This document shows positions 8,314 to 17,010 of a stretch of DNA of 64,000 nt, in pieces; the stretch's first letter is position 1; each line of letters begins with the position of its first letter. This DNA comes from an uncultured SAR86 cluster bacterium (lineage in GTDB: Bacteria; Pseudomonadota; Gammaproteobacteria; Magnimaribacterales; D2472): NCBI GenBank assembly GCA_902608115.1, contig CACLMT010000002.1, forward strand, positions 1 to 64,000, given 5' to 3'. The translations under genes were made by a program, and so were the position numbers. The notes below the pieces were generated by a model. That model saw nothing but the letters and a program-made list of their open reading frames with translations, made no database searches and had not been told where the DNA came from.

Positions 8314-8553
8314 CTATAACACCATCATTGCAAATATATAGAAGATCATAACTGCGTCACTTGGAGTTTCTTCTTTGTAAACAGATTCTTTTATTTCTTT
8401 TGAATCAGCTTTGGAAGGTTCCACTTGAGCTACTTCTTTTTGTGCTACTGGTTCTGAGACCTCTTTAGCTACATCTATATCTGCTGGGTCAACTGGATTA
8501 TCTGCAATTACAAAAAGCGGTAATACCAATAAAGCAAGTTTAAAAAATTTCAT
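8314..8553 (-). CDS. Small exported protein with C-terminal hydrophobic tail
   Basis: 79 residues: signal peptide (KFFKLALLVLPLFVIA|DN), a low-complexity middle rich in Val, Ala, Glu and Lys (PVAQKEVAQVEPSKADSKE), and a short hydrophobic C-terminus (AVMIFYIFAMMVL) ending abruptly at the stop. An intrinsically disordered linker between two membrane-active ends is plausible. No family is recognised. The terminator directly downstream and the 22-base gap from the preceding gene suggest an operon with 8576-9265. Confidence 0.55.
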   Translation of the reverse strand: MKFFKLALLVLPLFVIADNPVDPADIDVAKEVSEPVAQKEVAQVEPSKADSKEIKESVYKEETPSDAVMIFYIFAMMVL

Positions 8554-8575
8554 TATTTACCTCATATTATAAAAA

Positions 8576-9265
8576 TTAATTGACACGAATCATTAAATGA
8601 TCAGAGTGATCTTTTACATCTAGTTTTAGATCAGCAAGCTCTGCTTCATGGATTGTAGATAATGCATCCACTTTTTTGCCCCAATCAGCATAACTATCAT
8701 AGCCACAATAAAAATTCCATGTAAGTTCTGGTCCCCAAAAATGTTCTGTCATGTTACAGCCACCAAAAGCCTTATCGTATGCATCAAATAATATTTTTGC
8801 ATTTGCCCTGCTTTCATTATTAGTTAAGTATGAACCGAAAGAATATTTAGCCTCTAAAACATAAGGCGTTCTTTTGGTTAAATTTCTGACGACAACAGCA
8901 GCTAATTTATCTGTATGATCTCCATAAAGTTGTCTATACGTGGATGGTAATGGGGCGCCATCATCATTAATTTTTGCAAATTGATCCCAATCATCAAAAT
9001 AACAATAAGTAAGAAATGATCTATCACCTCCAAATTGGTGTCTTAACATTCCGCAAGAGTTATAACCATTTTTTTCTAAAGTCGAAATACTTCCTAATAA
9101 AGATTTTTTTAAAGTTTCGGGGTTTCCTCCTGCAGGCTGTGTATATGTAGATATATAAACAAAATTATTTTCATGCATGGTTGTATTATTTTCTAACTCT
9201 TCATGATGAGCAGCAAATAAACCTAAGCTGATAACAAAAGCACAAAATGAAAGAATGTGTTTCAT
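8576..9265 (-). CDS. Exported two-module protein, possible tandem alpha-beta barrel (paralogue of 23110)
   Basis: 229 residues with a signal peptide (KHILSFCAFVISLGLFAAH). The mature part is two similar halves: one from FVYISTYTQPAGGNPE to TYCYFDDWDQF, the other from PYVLEAKYSF to FYCGYDSYADW, each with strand-helix-strand-'C/Y-D.W' order as in ferredoxin-like or dimeric alpha-beta barrel domains. Cysteines at matching positions (CGMLRH, YCYF; GGCNM, FYCGY) suggest disulfides. The same two-half plan recurs in 23110-23868. Function unknown; the fold is inferred from the repeat pattern only. Confidence 0.6.
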   Translation of the reverse strand: MKHILSFCAFVISLGLFAAHHEELENNTTMHENNFVYISTYTQPAGGNPETLKKSLLGSISTLEKNGYNSCGMLRHQFGGDRSFLTYCYFDDWDQFAKINDDGAPLPSTYRQLYGDHTDKLAAVVVRNLTKRTPYVLEAKYSFGSYLTNNESRANAKILFDAYDKAFGGCNMTEHFWGPELTWNFYCGYDSYADWGKKVDALSTIHEAELADLKLDVKDHSDHLMIRVN

Positions 9266-9367
9266 AATAATTTCTCCTATATAAATTATTTATAAGATTA
9301 GTTTAATCATTAAATATATTTTTTTAAAGTAGTTGAAAAAGAATTCAAGGGCAGATAGTCTTCATGT

Positions 9368-10015
9368 GTGAGAAAACTTCATAAATATCTTAGTTTAGCT
9401 ATTTCAGTTCAATTGTTATTGTGGACAATTTCTGGAATATATTTTTCTTTTAATAAGATTGAGCAAATTAGAGGAGAGCACCTAAGATCAACAGACTCTT
9501 ATGTAACAGAACTAGATTTTTCAACACTCACTTTGCCAAAAGCTGAATCCGTTGAAGTTTTATCACGACCAAGCCGATTAATTATTAAAATTAAGACAAA
9601 TACTGCTGAAGAGTTCTTTAATATTGATGGCTCCAAAGCTGCTCCTCTCACTAAGGATGAAGCTATGTCTATAGTTCGAAAAAAAACGTTACTTAATCCC
9701 TTAAAAGCCGAAAAGATTTCAAATCCCCAAAGAGGGTCAGAATACAGAGGTAGAAAACTACCAATGTATAAAGTTACAACTGATCATAAAAATAACGTTA
9801 ATGTTTATATTGATGAGATGTCTGGGGAAATAGTAGCTATTCGCTCATCCTCTTGGCGACTTTGGGATTTGCTATGGGGTTTTCATATCATGGATTATAT
9901 AGACAGAGACAACTTCAATAACTTTTTAATTAAAATATTTTCGATACTTGCTTTAATTAGCGCAACTTCAGGTATTCTTTTATTTTTTCTATCTCGTAGA
10001 AAATCTACTTCTTAA
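9368..10015 (+). CDS. PepSY-associated TM membrane protein
   Basis: 215 residues starting at GTG (no ATG is available in this frame). TM1 is LHKYLSLAISVQLLLWTISGIYFSF, the standard start of PepSY-associated transmembrane proteins. A periplasmic region with two PepSY-like units follows (AEEFFNIDGSKAAPLTKDEA; NVNVYIDEMSGEIVAIRSSSWRLWDLLWGFHIMDY), then a C-terminal TM (FLIKIFSILALISATSGILLFF). Relatives are linked to iron or redox transport and peptidase inhibition. It overlaps the convergent methyltransferase by 11 bases. Confidence 0.82.
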   Translation: MRKLHKYLSLAISVQLLLWTISGIYFSFNKIEQIRGEHLRSTDSYVTELDFSTLTLPKAESVEVLSRPSRLIIKIKTNTAEEFFNIDGSKAAPLTKDEAMSIVRKKTLLNPLKAEKISNPQRGSEYRGRKLPMYKVTTDHKNNVNVYIDEMSGEIVAIRSSSWRLWDLLWGFHIMDYIDRDNFNNFLIKIFSILALISATSGILLFFLSRRKSTS

Positions 10016-10808
10016 ACAATAGAGTCATTCTGTCTGATTCACCTATTGCCTCATATTTAGATCTATCTTTATCTTTTAATCTATATGATGGAGGTAAAGT
10101 CCAGACTCCTTTAGGGTGATCTTTAGTATCCTTGTTGTTTGCATTAATTTCAGATGTTGCAATTAATTCAAAACCAATAGACTCAGCAACCTTAATAGCT
10201 AAAGATTGGGTAACATATCCGCTTGTTTTCATAAAGGCGAGACTTGAGCCTTCGGGTGCACGATGCTCAACCACTCCAAAATACCCGCCAGGCTTTAAGG
10301 CTTGATAAGCTTCATTCATTACTTCCTTCATTGAATCACGAGCAAGCCAATTATGAAGATTTCTGAAAGTTAAAACCATGTCAATTGATTCTGATTGAAT
10401 ATAAGGTTCAGTTGGAGGAATATTACCTGTAACAACTTTAATGCCTTGAAAAAGAGGATTATTTAATACTTTTTTCTCATATGCATCTCTAGAACGTTTA
10501 AAGTATTTACCTGCATCAGGGTTATAGTGAGTTACTACAAGTTTTCCAGAATCTTTGAAATAAGGGCCAAGGATTTCTGTATACCACCCGCCTCCAGCAG
10601 CTAACTCCAAAACACTCATAGATGGATTAATTTGAAAAAATGAAAGAGTTTCATAGGGATGCCTAAATTGATCTCTTTTTACATATAAAGGATTTCTATC
10701 AGGATTGTTAATTGCTGCCTTTAAAAGATCATCTGCAAATGCAAATGAACTAGATAAAAGTCCAAATAAAAAAATATATTTAGAGAATAATTGGTAGGAG
10801 GTTTTCAT
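10005..10808 (-). CDS. Exported SAM-dependent methyltransferase-like protein (COG4798 type)
   Basis: 267 residues with a signal peptide (YIFLFGLLSSSFAFA|DD), then NPDRNPLYVKRDQFRHPYETLSFFQI and the SAM-binding motif VLELAAGGGWYTEILGPYF, acidic and LTFRNLHNW motifs, and ALKPGGYFGVVEHRAP. This is the predicted-methyltransferase family that is paradoxically exported, where SAM availability in the periplasm is unclear. The family call is good; catalysis outside the cytoplasm is doubtful and the role is unknown. Confidence 0.8.
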   Translation of the reverse strand: MKTSYQLFSKYIFLFGLLSSSFAFADDLLKAAINNPDRNPLYVKRDQFRHPYETLSFFQINPSMSVLELAAGGGWYTEILGPYFKDSGKLVVTHYNPDAGKYFKRSRDAYEKKVLNNPLFQGIKVVTGNIPPTEPYIQSESIDMVLTFRNLHNWLARDSMKEVMNEAYQALKPGGYFGVVEHRAPEGSSLAFMKTSGYVTQSLAIKVAESIGFELIATSEINANNKDTKDHPKGVWTLPPSYRLKDKDRSKYEAIGESDRMTLLFKK

Positions 10809-10811
10809 ATT

Positions 10812-11081
10812 TTAAAATAGATAAAAAGCTATAGTTTGGATTACTCCAATAATTCCCAACCCACCTAAATAAGACAAACGAGCTATAGAAGGATTTTGAT
10901 GATTCCAAACACCCAACGCTCCAAAGGCACCACAAGCACCTAAAGAGCTAATCCAAAAACCACCCAATCCAAACAAACCCAATAAGCCCAATAATCTTAT
11001 TAAACTACCTGATTGACTTGGATGAACTTTGTTAAGAAGACCTGTTAGACCGATAAGACCAAATAATCCAATCAGCCCCAT
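10812..11081 (-). CDS. Small Gly/Leu-rich membrane protein
   Basis: 89 residues, extremely hydrophobic, with GLIGLFGLIGLTGLL, IRLLGLLGLFGLGGFWI and LSYLGGLGIIGVIQTIAFYLF forming two or three membrane segments with glycine-zipper-like spacing. It fits between the methyltransferase and RRM genes with 3-4 base gaps, consistent with an operon. I recognise no family. Low-complexity composition lowers confidence, but the snug spacing supports a real gene. Confidence 0.5.
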   Translation of the reverse strand: MGLIGLFGLIGLTGLLNKVHPSQSGSLIRLLGLLGLFGLGGFWISSLGACGAFGALGVWNHQNPSIARLSYLGGLGIIGVIQTIAFYLF

Positions 11082-11085
11082 ACAG

Positions 11086-11325
11086 TTAATCTCTAGGACG
11101 AGACTCGTTAACGACTAATTTTCTCCCATCAACTTCGGCTTCATTTAATGCTTGAATGGCATTTTCAGCGCCATCTGACATTTCAACAAAACCAAATCCA
11201 CGAGATCGATTGGTCTGACGATCTGTGATGACCTTAGCTGAAGTAACAGTGCCATGTTCAGCAAAAATTTGCTCTAGACCTGCATCATCAATACTCCATG
11301 GGAGGTTTCCAACATAAATATTCAT
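11086..11325 (-). CDS. RRM-domain RNA-binding protein
   Basis: 79 residues forming one complete RNA recognition motif: RNP2 is IYVGNL (residues 3-8) and RNP1 is RGFGFVEM (about 43-50), with the aromatic residues used for RNA stacking present. Such single-RRM proteins are common in cyanobacteria and gammaproteobacteria and act as cytoplasmic RNA chaperones, sometimes cold-induced. AAAGGGA precedes the ATG as a good ribosome-binding site. Confidence 0.93.
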   Translation of the reverse strand: MNIYVGNLPWSIDDAGLEQIFAEHGTVTSAKVITDRQTNRSRGFGFVEMSDGAENAIQALNEAEVDGRKLVVNESRPRD

Positions 11326-11395
11326 AAAATCCCTTTCCTTTTAATGAAAATAAAAAACGAAGTGTACAGTATTTTCTTCAAGAAAACTTAATATA

Positions 11396-12322
11396 TTAAA
11401 GATTTAAAAAATCTAAAGTCTTTTCACCAAACTCTGACCACCACTCCATACCCATCAAATGAATTCGTTTTAAATTAACATCTGAATTATCATCCATTCT
11501 TCTATTAACAAGCCCAGTAGAAGAATTTATTCTTAAATAATTAGATCCGATTAGGTCTCGCGAAATTTCATCAAACATGCTTGATTCCAACATCACCCCC
11601 AAGATATCATGACGAAACCAACTCAAAGCACCCCATTTTGCTGAACTTGGACCATTAATTTTTCTTCGATTAATTCCAGTGCCAATACTTAAAATTTTAA
11701 TTTCACTATTAGAGAACATTTTCTTTGCCTCTGAATAACCTATCAATGAGGGGTTGTTTGCAACAATTCCGCCATCGATCAACCAAGTACCATCATCAAT
11801 CTCATGTGTTGGGTAGTAAATTGGTGCGGCACTAGTAGCGCTTGCAGCACTAACCATCTTAATTCCAGGTGAATCATATGAACTTAACAAGCGAGGTCGA
11901 CGATTTTCAACATCATAGGTTAAAACAGCTACAGGTTTTTTTGACTCTCCTAATGACTTATCTTTGAAATAATCAAAAAAAACCTCTCGTTTGCCTTCAC
12001 CATCATATTTTGGTTTTGTTTGTAAAAATGATGCATTATCCCAAAAAGATTTAGACATAGTTTTCGACAAGTTTTCCTTTGACCAAAATTTCTCTAAATC
12101 AAAACAACTCACCCCACGCCCAGCAATATTTAATGCATTAATACCCCCAGCGCTGGTGCCAATAAAAAAATCAAATACATCAAAAACTTTTTTTCCTGAA
12201 GCAATTTCAAGTTGTTTCAAAAAAACAATCGAAGCAATTGCTCTTACTCCACCCCCATCAAAAGATAAAACTAATTTAGGTTTTCGTTTTATTTGTATGA
12301 AGGAGTTAAAAAAACGACGCAT
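11396..12322 (-). CDS. Patatin-like phospholipase
   Basis: 308 residues with all patatin landmarks: the oxyanion loop SFDGGGVRAIASI (about residue 20), nucleophile elbow FIGTSAGGINAL (Ser in GTSAG), and catalytic Asp in LIDGGIVANNP. This gives the Ser-Asp dyad of a lipid acyl hydrolase. There is no signal peptide, so it is cytoplasmic or secreted by another route. It lies 12 bases downstream of the S1/P1 nuclease gene and is probably in the same transcript as the hydrolases at 12335 and 13123. Confidence 0.92.
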   Translation of the reverse strand: MRRFFNSFIQIKRKPKLVLSFDGGGVRAIASIVFLKQLEIASGKKVFDVFDFFIGTSAGGINALNIAGRGVSCFDLEKFWSKENLSKTMSKSFWDNASFLQTKPKYDGEGKREVFFDYFKDKSLGESKKPVAVLTYDVENRRPRLLSSYDSPGIKMVSAASATSAAPIYYPTHEIDDGTWLIDGGIVANNPSLIGYSEAKKMFSNSEIKILSIGTGINRRKINGPSSAKWGALSWFRHDILGVMLESSMFDEISRDLIGSNYLRINSSTGLVNRRMDDNSDVNLKRIHLMGMEWWSEFGEKTLDFLNL

Positions 12323-12334
12323 TATACTTAAGCT

Positions 12335-13126
12335 TTAATGATTAGTTTTATAAATACTATTTAAAGTTTTGCTCAACCTGATAGCAGCCAATGCAATGCG
12401 ATTCTGAACAATGTCAAAATGGCTTTCCATGTATTCATCTGTGGCTATCTCTAAATCATTGTCCCGATATCCAACTGATTGACTCATTGCAATATCTCTG
12501 CTCTCTTGAGCCCAATTTTCAATTTTAGATGAATGATCTATTGATAAGAATGTATGAATTTTCTCTTGAATAACTTCTTCGAATCTATCTGATCCTATGA
12601 CCAATTCCATATGCTCTATAATTTGACCATCCCACATCTTATGCATATTTGTTTTATTTCCATTTGAGAATTTAAGTCTATGTAAATTACCACCTAAATC
12701 ATGAGGATATCCAGCATGCATTGGCTGATGAATATCACCTACAAAATGTCCAACAAACATTAATGCTTCTTGTTTCTTTAAAAAAGATGTTTTAGTATCT
12801 TTTAAAATTTTTATCTGAGAATAAAAGGCATCAAAAATACATCCATTTTTAGGGCAAATTGCTTTAGATACATCCTGTTCTTCATTTGGTAAATTTATGT
12901 AATGCCATGAACGAGTTTCTTTTCTCTCTCCTTTAATCCAGTCTGCCCATAAACAACCTCTACCAAATGAACCAAATTCGTCTATCAATGGATCAATTTT
13001 ATCTGTTACTTCTGATGAGAGTAATTTGTACGCCTCTTCACAAACCAGTGAATGGCCCCTATCCCACCAAGCACCCGCATCAACAGATCCTAGAAATAAA
13101 AAAAATAAAAAAAATCTTTTAATCAA
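12335..13126 (-). CDS. S1/P1-family nuclease, exported
   Basis: 263 residues with a signal peptide ending before GAWWDRGH; in this family the mature N-terminal Trp amino group is itself a zinc ligand. Further zinc ligands are visible: HSLVCEEA (His), SWHYINLP (His), LMFVGHFVGDIHQPMHAGYPHDLGGN (HxxxD...H...H..D). It would be a periplasmic or secreted zinc phosphodiesterase degrading single-stranded nucleic acid. The start is TTG, overlapping the stop of the upstream serine hydrolase (TTGA), which indicates translational coupling. Confidence 0.92.
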   Translation of the reverse strand: MIKRFFLFFLFLGSVDAGAWWDRGHSLVCEEAYKLLSSEVTDKIDPLIDEFGSFGRGCLWADWIKGERKETRSWHYINLPNEEQDVSKAICPKNGCIFDAFYSQIKILKDTKTSFLKKQEALMFVGHFVGDIHQPMHAGYPHDLGGNLHRLKFSNGNKTNMHKMWDGQIIEHMELVIGSDRFEEVIQEKIHTFLSIDHSSKIENWAQESRDIAMSQSVGYRDNDLEIATDEYMESHFDIVQNRIALAAIRLSKTLNSIYKTNH

Positions 13127-14334
13127 TTTTTACCTCTTGAATCTGCTGCCTTTGCTATAGCACGAAAAATCGCTACATGGGCATCTTTTGAATATTGACG
13201 TTCTTGATTAAATTTATGATTAGATGAAGTCTTAGCAATTACAACATTGGTAACTGGATCAATATAAATATATTGATTATAAATTCCAGAAGCGGTGTAA
13301 TCAGTACTAGGAAAACCAGGTATCCACCATTGATAACCATAGCCCCATGAATTAGACGAAAGATCATTTTCTCCTGGCAATAGATGTTTTCCGTCAGGGG
13401 TATGAGATGCTTTAACCCATTCAGCAGGAACAATTTGCTCGCCCTTCCAATTACCTTTATTTAAATACAAAAGTCCAAACTTTGCGTAATCTCTTAAGCT
13501 TGCATTTAAGCCACCTAAAGCAACCTCCATTCCAGATCTATCCAACATATAATAAGCGTCATGTTCCATTCCAATTTTATCCCAAATATTTTTTTGTAGC
13601 AGTTCCGTAATTGACTTTCCAGTAACCTCTTGAAGTAACATTGCAAGCATTTGAGTATCAATACTTACATAATGATTATAAGTACCTGACTTTTTTTCAT
13701 TCTTTAAAGTTTTAGCAAAATCTCTCATAGAAGTTCCTTGAGCAATAATTCTTCCAAATCTATTAATATCTGAATTATAGTCGGCATAATCCTCATTAAA
13801 TTTTACCCCTGAAGACATTTGTAAAATATCTTTTATAGGAATACCTTCATAACCTGTTCCATTGAAGTCATTTAAATATTTTGTAATGGGATCTTTTAAA
13901 TCCTCTATTAAGCCTTTATGTAATGCTATTCCAATCAAAGCAGAAAGAAATGATTTGGCTACAGACCATGAGACATGTTTTTGATCTTCAGAATTTCCTA
14001 GCCAATAGTTTTCATAAATTAAATCTCCGTTATGAAGTACAACCATTCCATCCGATCTAAAATAATCTAAAGCTTCTAAAAGATTATGTTCTTTACCGTC
14101 AAACAAATAAACATCAGGAAGCTTAAACTCTCTGGTTTCAAAAACATGTGGTACTTTTGAGGCAGAAATTTTTGAAATTGGAAAGATTTTATCCATATTC
14201 AAAAAGTTAAAAACAATCTTATCTTCATCATAAAGATGGATCATTTTATAAACTCTCAATGCTTGGGGAATGTAAAATATTGCTATACCTATGATAATAA
14301 TAAGAATTAAAATTAGTACTTTATTTATATCCAT
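13123..14334 (-). CDS. Membrane-anchored serine hydrolase (class C beta-lactamase fold)
   Basis: 403 residues: an N-terminal anchor (KVLILILIIIIGIAIFYIP), then the beta-lactamase/transpeptidase-like domain with HVSWSVAKSFLSALIG (SxxK: SVAK), a YNHYVSIDTQMLAML segment supplying the Tyr-x-x motif, and a late YGYQWWIPG with conserved Trp. These proteins include esterases, D-aminohydrolases and 6-aminohexanoate-dimer hydrolases. The anchor places the catalytic domain in the periplasm. It is translationally coupled to the downstream S1/P1 nuclease. Confidence 0.88.
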   Translation of the reverse strand: MDINKVLILILIIIIGIAIFYIPQALRVYKMIHLYDEDKIVFNFLNMDKIFPISKISASKVPHVFETREFKLPDVYLFDGKEHNLLEALDYFRSDGMVVLHNGDLIYENYWLGNSEDQKHVSWSVAKSFLSALIGIALHKGLIEDLKDPITKYLNDFNGTGYEGIPIKDILQMSSGVKFNEDYADYNSDINRFGRIIAQGTSMRDFAKTLKNEKKSGTYNHYVSIDTQMLAMLLQEVTGKSITELLQKNIWDKIGMEHDAYYMLDRSGMEVALGGLNASLRDYAKFGLLYLNKGNWKGEQIVPAEWVKASHTPDGKHLLPGENDLSSNSWGYGYQWWIPGFPSTDYTASGIYNQYIYIDPVTNVVIAKTSSNHKFNQERQYSKDAHVAIFRAIAKAADSRGKN

Positions 14335-14340
14335 ACTTCT

Positions 14341-14835
14341 TTATTGAAACATTGCCCTATCAAAAGCTTCTAAATATTCATTTGAGATCTCTTCTAATTG
14401 TCGCTTGTAACCTTTATGAGTAAAAATATAAAACTCTTTTTGTTGAATTCCTGCAAAAATTGCTTCGGCAGCTTCATTCGGAGAAATAGGGAAAGTATTT
14501 TTTGCATCCGCAGCAGCTTCTTCTAATAAATCATTTGGGTCTTGATCCTCTGCTTGGGTATCTTTTGAAGAATTGGGGGAGATAAAAGTACTATTTATGA
14601 TATTCGTTGTTACCTCACCCGGGCAAACAATACTAACTCCAACATTAGAATGAGTTAATTCTGCTCTCATGGCCGTCATTAAACCCCTAATTCCAAATTT
14701 TGAAGCCGAGTAAAGACTAAGCATTGGGTAAGCAATAAAGCCCGATGTCGAGCAAGTTGCAACAATATGCGATTCATCTCCCGATTCTTTCATTTTAGGT
14801 AAAAATGCCTGGATGGCTGCTTTGATCAATTTTTT
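14341..14835 (-). pseudogene. Short-chain dehydrogenase/reductase, N-terminally deleted remnant
   Basis: The frame encodes only the C-terminal two-thirds of a classical SDR: AIQAFLPKMKESG, catalytic Ser and Tyr-Lys in ATCSTSGFIAYPMLSLYSASKFG (YSASK), then VSIVCPGEVTTNI and a C-terminal tail. The Rossmann part with TGxxxGIG and the NNAG motif, about 110 residues, is missing, and the frame runs straight into the upstream CinA-like fragment near a run of eight T (14830-14837). The ORF-track start (14862) lies in the wrong-frame part of that fragment. Without the cofactor-binding half it cannot be a working dehydrogenase. Confidence 0.78.
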
Positions 14836-15085
14836 TTGCAGCGCTGTAAGCTTTAGCCGCAATACTTAAAGTTGTATCAAGGCTGCAATAATGATCAGGC
14901 TCCTTTAATAAGTAATGGTCAATTGATTCTTTTGCATAAGGTACGTGGGCTTCTAGAACAGATTGACTAGCACCAGGTACTTTTAAAATATTTGAAATGG
15001 CATTAGTGCCACCACCGCTAGAAACAATAACAAACCTAAATGGGCTATTATGAATTTTTTTTATAATTTCAATTTGATCTGTCAT
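14795..15085 (-). pseudogene. CinA-like domain protein, C-terminally truncated
   Basis: 96-residue frame whose first ~84 residues look like the start of a CinA-like (nicotinamide-nucleotide amidohydrolase-related) protein: FRFVIVSSGGGTNAISNILKVPGAS, then VLEAHVPYAKESIDHYL and a TTLSIAAKAYSAAKK helix. After that the frame reads about 12 unrelated residues (DQSSHPGIFT) and stops, inside the SDR remnant in another frame. The bulk of the domain is absent. The simplest reading is one deletion that removed the 3' end of this gene and the 5' end of the neighbouring SDR. Confidence 0.65.
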
Positions 15086-15138
15086 TTTTTAATGATTCAA
15101 GTGGTTGCATTATATTTTAAGTGCATAATTAAAATACT

Positions 15139-17010
15139 GTGAAAATAAATAAGAAATATATAGATGAGGCGCTTAATGATGCTAGCTTTCCTGTACTAGC
15201 AGCAATACTTGTTCATATCTCAGGTGATATTTCTCTTCTTGAAGATTTACCTAAACCTAAAAAAGCAATTTTAGGAGAAACTCAGGGTTTTCTAACTGAA
15301 GATGAAAAAAAGATTATTAAAGATAAGGCAATAAAATTAATTAATGATTTTCTTATAGATTCAAATCATCAAGAAATATATATTCCCAATGAAGATGACT
15401 TACACACAATTATGAATTATGTATCTGGTGATGTTGTGCCTAAAGAATATGTTCCTATGATGAGTCAAGAATTAAATTTATTACCCTTATCACATAAAAG
15501 CCTTTCTTGTGATGAAAATAATTTACGAGTTCTAGTAATTGGGTGTGGAATGTCAGGAATTTTAACTGCAATCAAACTTTCTGAAAAAAATATTTCTTAT
15601 AAGATTTATGAAAAAAATCATGATGTGGGAGGGACCTGGAATGATAATTCTTACCCTGGTAGTAGAGTAGATATAGCAAATCATTTTTATTGTTACTCTT
15701 TTGAAGAGAATCATGAATGGTCTGAGTATTTTTCTCAACAACCTGAATTAAAAGAGTATTTTAATAATTGTTTTATTAAATACGGTCTTAAAGATCATGT
15801 AAATTTTAATACAGAAGTTATTGCTATGGATTTTAATGAAGATACAGCTACTTGGAAGGTTAAATCATCTCAAGAGGATCAAATAGTTTATGAAGAGTTT
15901 GATTTGGTCGTGTCATGTGTAGGGCAATTAAACATACCTAAAATTCCAAACATAAAAAATTTTAATAAATTTAAGGGAGAGGTTTTTCATTCTTCTAAGT
16001 GGCCTGATAAGGATATTATTTCTAATAAAAAAGTTGCTATAGTTGGCAGTGGTGCAAGCGCATTTCAAATTGTTCCAGCCATTGCACCAGATTGCCAAGA
16101 ATTAACAATTTTTCAAAGATCAGCTCCTTGGATGTTTCCAAATCCTGATTATCATAGAAAGGTCAGTGAAGAAAAAAAATGGCTATTAAAGAATCTTCCT
16201 TATTACTCACGTTGGTATAGATTTTTATTATTTTGGCCTGGTTCCGACCAATTATTATCATCTTTGATTATAGATCCGAATTGGGATCAACATGAATCTT
16301 CTATCAACCAAGAAAATGAATATATGAGAGAATTATTTACAGAAGCTATGCTTGCTCAAATTTCAGATCACTCATTAATTAAAAAAGTTATTCCTAATTA
16401 TCCTCCATTTGGTAAACGCATGTTGCAAGATAATGGATCTTGGTTAGAGGCACTTCATAGAGATAATGTTATTTTGCTTAATGAGGAGGTGAATTGTCTG
16501 CATGAAGGTGGAATAGTTAGTAAAGATCAACTATTGGAATTTGATATTATTATTTTTGCCACCGGTTTTAAAGCTCAAGAATTTTTTATACCAATAAAGA
16601 TTAATGGAGGGGATGGAGATTTTCATTCAATTTATGATGATTCGCCTGAATCATATTTAGGAATTACATTTAGCAATTTACCAAATTTCTTTGCTATGTA
16701 TGGACCAGGTACTAATTTAGCTCATGCAGGTAGTATTATTTTTCATTCAGAATGTCAGATCAGATATATTTGCCAAGCAATAGACCATCTAATTAAAAAT
16801 AATTATTCACAGATTAAGGTTAAACAACAGGTAGTAAAGGAATATCAATCTCGCTTAGAGGAGCAATTAAGTAAAACGGTTTGGCAACACCCCAAGGTAA
16901 ATAGCTGGTACCAAAATTCTCAAGGCAAAGTTGTTACTACTTCTCCTTGGAGGTTGTTAGAATATTGGAATTGGACAAATAATTTTAATCCCGAAGACTA
17001 TGATTTTTAG
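15139..17010 (+). CDS. Flavin-containing (Baeyer-Villiger-type) monooxygenase
   Basis: 623 residues with a GTG start. An extra N-terminal helical region (about 1-125) precedes the first Rossmann motif VLVIGCGMSGILTAIKL. The BVMO fingerprint FKGEVFHSSKWPDK (FxGxxxHxxxWP) follows, then the NADPH motif VAIVGSGASAFQI and the ATGF motif (IIFATGFKAQEFF). It would use FAD and NADPH to insert oxygen into a ketone or oxidise N/S. The same extended layout occurs in cyclohexanone- and steroid-type BVMOs. It overlaps the sulfatase by 11 bases, so it is the first gene of a three-gene operon. Confidence 0.92.
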   Translation: MKINKKYIDEALNDASFPVLAAILVHISGDISLLEDLPKPKKAILGETQGFLTEDEKKIIKDKAIKLINDFLIDSNHQEIYIPNEDDLHTIMNYVSGDVVPKEYVPMMSQELNLLPLSHKSLSCDENNLRVLVIGCGMSGILTAIKLSEKNISYKIYEKNHDVGGTWNDNSYPGSRVDIANHFYCYSFEENHEWSEYFSQQPELKEYFNNCFIKYGLKDHVNFNTEVIAMDFNEDTATWKVKSSQEDQIVYEEFDLVVSCVGQLNIPKIPNIKNFNKFKGEVFHSSKWPDKDIISNKKVAIVGSGASAFQIVPAIAPDCQELTIFQRSAPWMFPNPDYHRKVSEEKKWLLKNLPYYSRWYRFLLFWPGSDQLLSSLIIDPNWDQHESSINQENEYMRELFTEAMLAQISDHSLIKKVIPNYPPFGKRMLQDNGSWLEALHRDNVILLNEEVNCLHEGGIVSKDQLLEFDIIIFATGFKAQEFFIPIKINGGDGDFHSIYDDSPESYLGITFSNLPNFFAMYGPGTNLAHAGSIIFHSECQIRYICQAIDHLIKNNYSQIKVKQQVVKEYQSRLEEQLSKTVWQHPKVNSWYQNSQGKVVTTSPWRLLEYWNWTNNFNPEDYDF

